DNA of 8,978 nucleotides. It comes from Clostridia bacterium. GTDB lineage: Bacteria > Bacillota > Clostridia > Oscillospirales > CAG-272. Positions 1 through 5,251 of this stretch are shown one piece after another (positions within the stretch are counted from its first letter, which is position 1; every line of letters begins with the position of its first letter). Under the pieces are notes generated by a model. It was given only the letters and a program-made list of their open reading frames with translations. It was not told the DNA's origin and searched no databases. The DNA lies in NCBI GenBank assembly GCA_017958705.1, contig JAGDCE010000156.1, forward strand, positions 1-8,978. Direction: 5' to 3'. A program made the translations under genes and the position numbers.

Positions 1-7
1 CAACATT

Positions 8-41
8 GGGGGGAGGCGGGGGTAAGGGGGTGGGACCGGGG
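8..41 (+). other. G-run cluster, potential G-quadruplex
   Basis: Five runs of three or more guanines lie within 34 bases: positions 8-13, 18-22, 26-30, 32-34 and 38-41. The spacers between them are 1 to 4 bases. This satisfies the usual intramolecular G-quadruplex pattern on the + strand. Two more G-runs follow at 78-84 and 86-89. The composition is unlike the rest of the window. Whether a quadruplex forms, or is transcribed, cannot be told from sequence; no gene is visible here. Confidence 0.55.
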
Positions 42-95
42 TTCCCCGCCGCGAGCAGCGGTGGGGGTTCACGGAGAGGGGGGGCGGGGAACCCC
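38..95. repeat. Nested inverted repeats in a structured intergenic stretch
   Basis: A perfect 13-base inverted repeat has arms at 38-50 and 83-95. Between and overlapping these arms a second hairpin can form: 44-52 pairs with 58-66 around the 5-base loop GAGCA, with one G-U pair. A third pairing joins 63-70 with 89-96. The pairings partly exclude one another. No T-run follows on either strand, so this is not a standard intrinsic terminator. It could be a dispersed intergenic repeat or the 3' structure of a transcript from upstream; the window does not show which. Confidence 0.6.
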
Positions 96-114
96 CTGAC
101 GCGCCGCGGTACGA

Positions 115-136
115 GACGCACGGAGCGTCCTGCAGG
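115..136. repeat. Small hairpin and adjoining palindrome
   Basis: GACGC at 115-119 pairs with GCGTC at 125-129 around a 5-base loop. It adjoins the perfect 8-base palindrome CCTGCAGG at 129-136. Together with the repeats upstream this makes bases 38-136 almost continuously self-complementary. The sequence turns A/T-rich at about base 140. No function can be assigned. Confidence 0.4.
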
Positions 137-155
137 GACTTCACATACTGAATAC

Positions 156-216
156 ATCAAAAATTAACGAATAATATTAAAAACCTCTTGACAAACGTAA
201 AAACACGGTGTATAAT
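156..216 (+). promoter_or_regulatory. Consensus sigma-A promoter with A/T-rich upstream tract
   Basis: The -35 box TTGACA is at 188-193 and the -10 box TATAAT at 211-216, separated by 17 bases: a perfect vegetative promoter. The A/T-rich tract at about 156-183 could act as an UP element. Transcription should start near 223, giving a leader of about 23 nt that holds the GGAGG ribosome binding site at 233-237, eight bases before the ATG at 246. The -10 box lies inside the odd palindrome TGTAT-A-ATACA (209-219), a possible operator. Confidence 0.9.
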
Positions 217-245
217 ACAGACAAAACAACACGGAGGATGCAACA

Positions 246-941
246 ATGAATAAAGCAAAGAAAAGAATACACGTTTTAGGCACGATCTGCCGTGTTCTGT
301 CGATTGTCATGCTCGTGTTGATGATCATCTCGACCGCCGGACTCGTGACGGCGGGCGTCGCTCTGATCGTCATGCCGAAGGATACCGCACAGATCAGTTT
401 ATCCGGCAGCGTCGAGGCACAGATCAGCGGCAGGATCATCGACATGATACCTGACGACGTGCTCGACAGCATTTCAGAGCAGATCGAGGACGGATCGCTT
501 TCCGTCAACATAAACGGCGAAGCGATACAAGGCGCGCAGGTGAGCGGCGGTTCGCTGATCCTGAACGGCAGCGGCAAATCGGCGAGCTTCGATCTGCGCA
601 GAGTAGGCATAGCGCTGATCGCATATTCCCTCACGACCGGCTGTCTGATCTACGTTTTCATCATGTGCGGGCGGCTCATGAACGAGATCCGCGTCTGCGA
701 TTCTCCTTTCAGCGAGGGCGTCGTGAAATCGCTGAAGCAGTTCGCGATCTCGCTGATCCCCTACGCGGTGATAAGATCGACGGCGACGTCGTTCGCGAAC
801 AAGCTTCTGACGACCGGATCGTTCTCGTTTAATTTCGAAGCCGATACGACGCTGTATTTTGCCGCTCTTATAATCGTCATGCTCGTATTCATATTCAACT
901 ACGGCGCGGCTCTGCAAAAAGACGCCGACGAGACGCTCTGA
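246..941 (+). CDS. DUF2975-like four-helix membrane protein
   Basis: This is a 231-residue predicted integral membrane protein. Hydrophobic segments lie at about 14-42, 119-141, 163-179 and 203-219, after a basic N-terminus (KAKKR). The segment around 152-171 (SPFSEGVVKSLKQF) and the C-terminal NYGAALQKDADETL match my recollection of the conserved ends of DUF2975 proteins such as Bacillus YoaS. The next gene encodes a YozG-like regulator, the usual partner of this family, which strengthens the call. Residues 43-118, between the first two helices, form a long hydrophilic loop rich in Ser, Gly, Asn and Asp, probably outside the cell. It looks longer than I remember for this family. The start is well set by a GGAGG site and a consensus promoter. 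Biochemical function is unknown; sensing or controlling the paired regulator is only an inference. Confidence 0.8.
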   Translation: MNKAKKRIHVLGTICRVLSIVMLVLMIISTAGLVTAGVALIVMPKDTAQISLSGSVEAQISGRIIDMIPDDVLDSISEQIEDGSLSVNINGEAIQGAQVSGGSLILNGSGKSASFDLRRVGIALIAYSLTTGCLIYVFIMCGRLMNEIRVCDSPFSEGVVKSLKQFAISLIPYAVIRSTATSFANKLLTTGSFSFNFEADTTLYFAALIIVMLVFIFNYGAALQKDADETL

Positions 942-952
942 GCGGTGATATC

Positions 953-1177
953 ATGGGAAGGATAATACTGCGGCTCGACCGCGTCATGGCGGACCGGAAA
1001 ATGAGCCTGAACGAACTCTCGGAGCTCGTCGGTGTGGCGAACGTCAACCTCTCAAAGCTGAAAAACGGGCATATAAGCGCGATACGCTTTTCGACGCTGA
1101 TAGCGATATGCGAAGCGCTGCAGTGCCAACCCGGCGATATACTCGAGTACGCGTCCGATAACAACGAAATACGCTGA
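953..1177 (+). CDS. YozG-like Cro/CI family transcriptional regulator
   Basis: This 74-residue protein is almost entirely one helix-turn-helix domain of the HTH_26 / YozG type. Residues 17-28 (MSLNELSELVGV) form the first helix and turn of the motif. Residues 29-39 (ANVNLSKLKNG) form the recognition helix. IRFSTLIAICEALQCQPGDILEY (44-66) is the typical family C-terminus. It begins 11 bases after the DUF2975-like gene, with a modest GGTGAT ribosome binding site (944-949), so the two are co-transcribed. In Bacillota such pairs are common, and the regulator is often assumed to control its own unit. A DNA-binding role is secure from the fold. The targets are not known, though palindromes over the -10 boxes at 209-219 and 1282-1298 are candidates. 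A terminator follows directly. Confidence 0.92.
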   Translation: MGRIILRLDRVMADRKMSLNELSELVGVANVNLSKLKNGHISAIRFSTLIAICEALQCQPGDILEYASDNNEIR

Positions 1178-1184
1178 AAGATCT

Positions 1185-1222
1185 CCGCACGCGGTCCCGC
1201 TTTGCCGCGTGTGGTTTTCTTT
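1185..1222 (+). terminator. Rho-independent terminator after the HTH gene
   Basis: A 10-base-pair GC-rich stem (1185-1194 with 1205-1214, one G-U pair) encloses a 10-base loop and is followed by the U-tract TTTTCTTT (1215-1222). It begins 8 bases after the regulator's stop codon. It separates the DUF2975/HTH unit from the ruvC operon. Confidence 0.92.
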
Positions 1223-1243
1223 GCTTAAACGACGATTTTTTCA

Positions 1244-1255
1244 TGTAAATTTACA
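1244..1255. promoter_or_regulatory. Perfect 12-bp palindrome upstream of the ruvC promoter
   Basis: TGTAAATTTACA is an exact 12-base palindrome lying 8 bases upstream of the ruvC -35 box. Its position suits an activator or repressor site. I do not recognise it with confidence as the box of a named regulator, and A/T-rich palindromes can arise by chance. Confidence 0.35.
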
Positions 1256-1256
1256 A

Positions 1257-1298
1257 ATACCGTTTGATATGTGCCGGTATATATGGTATAATACCATA
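1257..1298. promoter_or_regulatory. Four GGTAT/ATACC half-sites over the ruvC promoter (candidate operator)
   Basis: ATACCG (1257-1262) and CGGTAT (1275-1280) form an inverted pair flanking the -35 box. TATGGTAT (1282-1289) and ATACCATA (1291-1298) form a perfect 8-base inverted repeat around a single central A, covering the -10 box. A protein bound here would block RNA polymerase. The regulator is unknown. No LexA-type GAAC/GTTC box is present between 1178 and 1320. Confidence 0.45.
1264..1292 (+). promoter_or_regulatory. Strong sigma-A promoter of the ruvC operon
   Basis: The -35 box TTGATA (1264-1269) and -10 box TATAAT (1287-1292) are separated by 17 bases. TGG directly before the -10 makes it an extended -10 promoter. 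Transcription should begin near 1299, giving a leader of about 22 nt that carries GGAG at 1310-1313, seven bases before the ruvC ATG. It is the only convincing promoter I see for the genes from 1321 onward. Confidence 0.88.
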
Positions 1299-1320
1299 AT
1301 AACTAAAATGGAGTAATAGT

Positions 1321-1836
1321 ATGTATATACTCGGCATCGATCCCGGGCTCGCCATCGTGGGCTGGGGAGTCGTCGAATACGTAAACGAGAAGTTCACTCC
1401 GATAAGCTACGGCGCGATCACGACGCCCGCCGGCATCGACATAGAACAGCGGCTTCTGCAGATCTACGACGGGCTCGACGGGATAATAAAGAAGTATAAG
1501 CCGGATGATATAGCGATCGAGGAACTGTTCTTCAATACGAACCAGAAGACAGCGATCGCGGTCGCGGAAGCGCGCGGCGTAATAATGCTCTGCGGGATTC
1601 AGAACAAGATACCGCTGTACGAGTACACCCCGCTGCAGGTAAAGCAGGCTGTCGTCGGCTACGGCCGCGCCGACAAAAAGCAGGTCATAACTATGACGAA
1701 CATGCTGCTCGGACTGAAAAAATCACCGAAACTCGACGATACGTCGGACGCTCTCGCGATAGCGATCTGTCACGGCCATTCCACGGGCTCGGTGCTGAAG
1801 GATTTCTACAACCAGAAAAAGAAAAAACTTTTATAA
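1321..1836 (+). CDS. ruvC: Holliday junction resolvase RuvC
   Basis: RuvC is the endonuclease that cuts four-way DNA junctions symmetrically after branch migration by RuvAB. The RNase H-like fold is clear. IDPG near the start places catalytic Asp7, IEELFF places Glu67, and the LDDTSDALAIAICH stretch places Asp140 and Asp143, so the full acidic tetrad is present. At 171 residues it has the normal family length. It ends in a short basic tail (KKKK). It is the first gene of the operon, with a GGAG site seven bases before the ATG, and ruvA follows after 8 bases. The order ruvC-ruvA-ruvB is a known bacterial arrangement, so the three resolvasome subunits are made together. Nothing suggests loss of function. 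Confidence 0.97.
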   Translation: MYILGIDPGLAIVGWGVVEYVNEKFTPISYGAITTPAGIDIEQRLLQIYDGLDGIIKKYKPDDIAIEELFFNTNQKTAIAVAEARGVIMLCGIQNKIPLYEYTPLQVKQAVVGYGRADKKQVITMTNMLLGLKKSPKLDDTSDALAIAICHGHSTGSVLKDFYNQKKKKLL

Positions 1837-1844
1837 GGTGGATC

Positions 1845-2426
1845 ATGTTTTATTATATCGAAGGTAATGTGGTTTTTGCCGAACCGTCGGCCGCCGTTAT
1901 TGACGTCGGCGGCGTGGCGTACAAAATGACCGTGTCTTATAACACGTTCGCGTCGCTCGCGGGCGCGGACAGAGCGAGGCTTTACACGCATCTGTCCGTC
2001 AGTGAGAACGGCGTCGAGCTTTACGGCTTCCGCGACACGGACGAACTCGAAGTGTACCGTCTGCTGACCGGCATCTCGGGCGTCGGCCCGAAGGCGGCGC
2101 TGTCCGTGCTGTCGATCATGACTCCGGCACAGCTTCAGCGCGCAGTAGCCTCTGACGACAGCCGCGCCATAGCGAAGGCGCAGGGCATAGGCGGCAAGAC
2201 CGCGCAGCTCATAATCCTGAAGCTGAAAGACAAACTCGACGCGTACCGCGCCTCGGAGGCGGCGGTGAACGTGAACGCGAACGGCGCCGTTGCCGCGGAC
2301 GCGATCGACGCGCTCGTCTCGCTCGGGTATCTCAAAAACGACGTAACGAAGATAATAGGATCGATGAAGATAGCGGATATGAGCGTGGAAGACGTGATAC
2401 GTGAAGCGCTCAGACGCATGAGTTGA
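1845..2426 (+). CDS. ruvA: Holliday junction branch migration protein RuvA
   Basis: RuvA binds the four-way junction as a tetramer and loads the RuvB motor. Three domains are visible in 193 residues. An OB-fold runs over about 1-62 (MFYYIEGNVV to ELYGF). Two helix-hairpin-helix motifs follow, at ISGVGPKAAL (77-86) and AQGIGGKTAQ (112-121). After a flexible linker (about 136-148), the C-terminal RuvB-binding domain III occupies about 149-193, including ALVSLGY. Length is normal. The start follows AGGTGG (1836-1841), which overlaps the ruvC stop codon and sits only 3 bases from the ATG, suggesting coupled translation. ruvB begins 7 bases after this gene ends. Confidence 0.97.
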   Translation: MFYYIEGNVVFAEPSAAVIDVGGVAYKMTVSYNTFASLAGADRARLYTHLSVSENGVELYGFRDTDELEVYRLLTGISGVGPKAALSVLSIMTPAQLQRAVASDDSRAIAKAQGIGGKTAQLIILKLKDKLDAYRASEAAVNVNANGAVAADAIDALVSLGYLKNDVTKIIGSMKIADMSVEDVIREALRRMS

Positions 2427-2433
2427 GGTCATT

Positions 2434-3513
2434 ATGGCGATTTACGAGGATTTCGGAGAAGAATTCGTAGCCGACAGGCTGACGTCTGCCGAGCAGAACG
2501 AAGAGGAAGCGGCGGCGGAGATTTCGCTGCGCCCGGAGAGGCTTGAAGAATTCACGGGCCAGCAGACCGTCAAGGAACAGCTCAGAGTCGCGATAGACGC
2601 GGCGAAAATGAGGGGCGAGGCGCTCGAACACGTCCTGCTTTTCGGCCCGCCCGGGCTCGGCAAAACGACGCTGTCGCAGATAATCGCAAACGAGATGGGT
2701 ACGAACATCCAGATCACGAGCGGTCCCGCGATAGAAAAGCAAGGCGACCTTCTCGCGCTTTTGACGAATCTCGGTCAGGGCGACGTGCTTTTCATCGACG
2801 AGATACACAGACTGCCGAAGACCGTCGTCGAGATGCTTTACTCCGCGATGGAGGACAAGGTGATCGATATTTTCATCGGCAAAGGCCCGTCCGCGCGCAG
2901 TATCCGCATGCCGCTTAAAAGCTTCACGCTCGTAGGCGCGACGACGCGCGCCGGTCAGCTCACACAGCCGCTGCGCGCGCGCTTCGGTCATATCATGCGA
3001 CTCGAGCTTTACACGCCCGACGAGCTTTCGCTTATAATCAAGCGCAGCGCCGACATACTCGGCATAGAGATAGACGAGGAAGGCGCGTACGAGCTCGCGT
3101 CGCGCTCGCGCGGCACGCCGAGAATAGCGAACAGACTGCTCAAACGCGTGCGCGACTACGCGCAGATCGAAGGCGACGGAAAGATCGATCTCGGCATCAC
3201 GCGCTACGCGCTCGAGAAGCTCGATATCGACAGGCTCGGACTTGACAGCATAGACAGACGGATGCTCACTACGATAATCAAATTCTACGGCGGCGGTCCG
3301 GTCGGCATGGAGACGCTCGCGGCGACGATAGGCGAGGAGGCGATCACGCTCGAGGACGTGTACGAACCGTATCTGTTGCAGATCGGCTTCATCTCGCGCA
3401 CACCGCGCGGACGCTGCTGCACGTATCTCGCGTACGATCACCTGGGTATCCCGATGGCAAAGGAAGAGAAGAAAAGCGGTCAGGTGACCGCGTTCGACGG
3501 GGAAGATCAATGA
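2434..3513 (+). CDS. ruvB: Holliday junction branch migration ATPase RuvB
   Basis: RuvB is the hexameric AAA+ motor that drives branch migration with RuvA. Walker A is GPPGLGKTT (71-79) and Walker B is DVLFIDEIHR (117-126). Sensor 1 lies in GATTR (168-172). The PLRARFG segment (179-185) contains the family's arginine finger. GTPRIANRLLKR (227-238) carries sensor 2. The C-terminal winged-helix domain ends with the diagnostic RTPRGR (322-327). At 359 residues it is slightly long for the family, owing to an acidic N-terminal extension of about 30 residues and a short tail. The start is supported by GAGG (2425-2428), which overlaps the ruvA stop. Its own TGA overlaps the next gene's ATG by four bases, so the methyltransferase is translationally coupled to it. 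Confidence 0.97.
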   Translation: MAIYEDFGEEFVADRLTSAEQNEEEAAAEISLRPERLEEFTGQQTVKEQLRVAIDAAKMRGEALEHVLLFGPPGLGKTTLSQIIANEMGTNIQITSGPAIEKQGDLLALLTNLGQGDVLFIDEIHRLPKTVVEMLYSAMEDKVIDIFIGKGPSARSIRMPLKSFTLVGATTRAGQLTQPLRARFGHIMRLELYTPDELSLIIKRSADILGIEIDEEGAYELASRSRGTPRIANRLLKRVRDYAQIEGDGKIDLGITRYALEKLDIDRLGLDSIDRRMLTTIIKFYGGGPVGMETLAATIGEEAITLEDVYEPYLLQIGFISRTPRGRCCTYLAYDHLGIPMAKEEKKSGQVTAFDGEDQ

Positions 3514-4370
3514 TTTTCACAGCTGATAAATGGAAAGACTACGAGCTGATCGACTGTTCGGACGGTCAGAGGCTCGAGCGGTGGGGCGACGTCATAATGA
3601 TCCGCCCGGACCCGCAGGTCATCTGGCAGAACAGAGCCGACAGCCCGTACTGGGGAAAGGCGCGCGGCGTATATAAGCGCTCGTCGTCCGGCGGCGGAAG
3701 CTGGGTCAAGAACGATATGCCGGAAAAGTGGACCGTATCGTACGGCAAACTGCGGTTCAACATCCATCCGATGTCGTTCAAGCACACCGGGCTTTTCCCG
3801 GAGCAGGCGGTCAACTGGGACTGGTTCTCGCAGCTGATAAAGAACGCCGGACATCCCGTTTCGGTCCTCAATCTCTTCGCCTACACCGGCGGCGCAACGG
3901 TCGCCGCGGCGGCGGCTGGAGCGGAGGTCGTGCACGTTGACGCCGCGAAAGGCATCGTCGCTCAGGCGAAGCAGAACACCGCGCTGTCCGGGCTTTCCGA
4001 CGCTCATATCAGATATATAGTCGACGACTGCAAGAAGTTCGTGCTGCGCGAGCTGCGCCGCGGCAACAGATACGACGGCATAATCATGGATCCGCCGTCG
4101 TACGGGCGCGGCCCCGGCGGCGAGACGTGGAAGCTCGAGGAATGTATCGACGAGCTTGTGGGACTCACCGCGCAGCTTTTGTCGGACGACGCGCTGTTCT
4201 TCCTGCTCAATTCATATACAACGGGGCTTTCCGCCACCGCCATGGAATGTCTGCTGAGACTCAACATAAAGTCCGGCGGCAGATTCGAGTGCGGAGAAGT
4301 CGGCCTGCCCGTAACACAGAAAAAGATCGTACTGCCCTGCGGTTCCGCCGCGAGATGGTACGCGAAATGA
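3510..4370 (+). CDS. Class I SAM-dependent methyltransferase, RlmI/RlmK-like
   Basis: This 286-residue enzyme has a Rossmann-type methyltransferase core. NLFAYTGGAT (121-130) is motif I, which binds S-adenosylmethionine. HVDAAKG (142-148) is the acidic post-I motif. VDD (171-173) is a likely adenine contact, and MDPPSYGRG (193-201) is the catalytic-loop motif IV. The DPPSYGRGPGGE pattern places it with COG1092-type enzymes, whose known members RlmI and RlmK methylate 23S rRNA. The N-terminal PUA RNA-binding domain of RlmI is missing. Instead there is a roughly 110-residue region with WGKARGVYKR and SWVKNDMPEKW. RNA is therefore a reasonable but unproven substrate, and the exact base cannot be given. 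GGGGAAG (3499-3505) is the likely ribosome binding site. It overlaps ruvB by ATGA and ends 4 bases before ecfA1. Confidence 0.87.
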   Translation: MIFTADKWKDYELIDCSDGQRLERWGDVIMIRPDPQVIWQNRADSPYWGKARGVYKRSSSGGGSWVKNDMPEKWTVSYGKLRFNIHPMSFKHTGLFPEQAVNWDWFSQLIKNAGHPVSVLNLFAYTGGATVAAAAAGAEVVHVDAAKGIVAQAKQNTALSGLSDAHIRYIVDDCKKFVLRELRRGNRYDGIIMDPPSYGRGPGGETWKLEECIDELVGLTAQLLSDDALFFLLNSYTTGLSATAMECLLRLNIKSGGRFECGEVGLPVTQKKIVLPCGSAARWYAK

Positions 4371-4374
4371 GAAA

Positions 4375-5247
4375 ATGGATAATATAATCGAGATAAGAGA
4401 CCTCAGTTTTTCATACAAGGATCCGGAAGGAAAGCTTCATCCGGCTCTGCACAATATAAATCTTGATTTCGAGCGCGGCACGTATACGGCGATACTCGGG
4501 CACAACGGCTCGGGCAAATCGACGCTCGCCAAGCTGATCAATATGGTCGTCACGTCCGACGACGGAGTGATCGAAGGATCTATAAAAGTCCTCGGCAAGG
4601 AGGTTACCGCCGGGATTTCCGACGACGACGCGTACGAGATACAGTGCCGCGTCGGCATGGTCCATCAGAATCCGGACGACCAGATCGTCGCGACGACGGT
4701 AGAGGAAGACGTTGCGTTCGGCCCTGAAAACCTCGGAATGGACCCGAAGCTGATCCGCGAAAAAGTCACGGAAACGCTTGCGGCGGTCGGTATGGAGGGG
4801 CATGAGAAATCGGCGCCGCACCGGCTGTCCGGCGGTCAGAAGCAGAGGATCGCGATCGCGGGAGTGCTCGCGATGGATCCGGAATGCATAATCTTCGACG
4901 AATCGACCGCAATGCTCGATCCGCAGGGCAGAGACGCCGTCATGAAGACGATAGACGAGCTGCACAGCCGCGGCGACGTCACGATAATAACGATAACCCA
5001 CTACATGAACGAGGCGACCGACGCCGACAGAGTTATCGTGCTCAACCGCGGCGAGGTGTTCATGGACGGTACGCCGGAAGAGATATTCACGCAGGTCGAC
5101 AGGCTCCATTCCGTGAGCCTTGACGTGCCGCAGGTCACCGAGCTTTTCTACGGTCTGCAGAAGGCCGGAAAATATAACGGAAAACTGCCGCTCCATACTA
5201 ACGAGGGAGCGGAGGAATTAGCGAAGCTGCTTAAAGCCGAGAGGTAA
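4375..5247 (+). CDS. ecfA1: ECF transporter ATPase EcfA1
   Basis: EcfA1 is one of the two ATPases of the energy-coupling factor module, which powers vitamin and metal uptake by separate S components. The ABC domain has Walker A GHNGSGKST (42-50), the Q-loop at Gln98 (HQNPDDQIV), signature LSGGQKQR (151-158), Walker B CIIFDE (171-176) and the switch His209. ESTAMLDP (176-183) is typical of EcfA1 rather than EcfA2, and supports the subunit assignment. At 290 residues the length is normal. Only 4 bases separate it from the methyltransferase stop. No convincing Shine-Dalgarno lies upstream (GAG at best), so translation probably depends on ribosomes finishing the previous gene. ecfA2 follows after 4 bases. 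Confidence 0.95.
   Translation: MDNIIEIRDLSFSYKDPEGKLHPALHNINLDFERGTYTAILGHNGSGKSTLAKLINMVVTSDDGVIEGSIKVLGKEVTAGISDDDAYEIQCRVGMVHQNPDDQIVATTVEEDVAFGPENLGMDPKLIREKVTETLAAVGMEGHEKSAPHRLSGGQKQRIAIAGVLAMDPECIIFDESTAMLDPQGRDAVMKTIDELHSRGDVTIITITHYMNEATDADRVIVLNRGEVFMDGTPEEIFTQVDRLHSVSLDVPQVTELFYGLQKAGKYNGKLPLHTNEGAEELAKLLKAER
5241..5244 (+). promoter_or_regulatory. Ribosome binding site fixing the TTG start of ecfA2
   Basis: GAGG directly before the ecfA1 stop codon lies seven bases upstream of TTG at 5252. No in-frame ATG is near the conserved N-terminus of EcfA2, so this site supports the TTG as the true start. Confidence 0.75.
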
Positions 5248-5251
5248 GACG

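Noticed and set aside
1..140. CRISPR array or tRNA/rRNA in the structured 5' stretch
   Set aside because: There is no regular repeat-spacer pattern, no cloverleaf and no rRNA-like sequence; only inverted repeats and G-runs are seen.
164..634. Minus-strand open frame over the first promoter and DUF2975-like gene
   Set aside because: It runs through the consensus promoter and the start of a well-supported gene, and its hydrophobic stretches are just the complement of the membrane helices.
1822..1828. Slippery heptamer AAAAAAC near the end of ruvC
   Set aside because: It is read in frame as AAA-AAA-C, the wrong phase for -1 slippage, and the stop codon and the ruvA ribosome site follow at once.
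2410..3510. Minus-strand open frame of 366 codons opposite ruvB
   Set aside because: It mirrors ruvB, whose motifs are complete. Its translation is dominated by Arg, Ala and Val with no recognisable domain, as expected of an antisense shadow.
4371..4374. A riboswitch ahead of the ECF genes
   Set aside because: Only four bases separate ecfA1 from the methyltransferase gene, so there is no leader to hold one.
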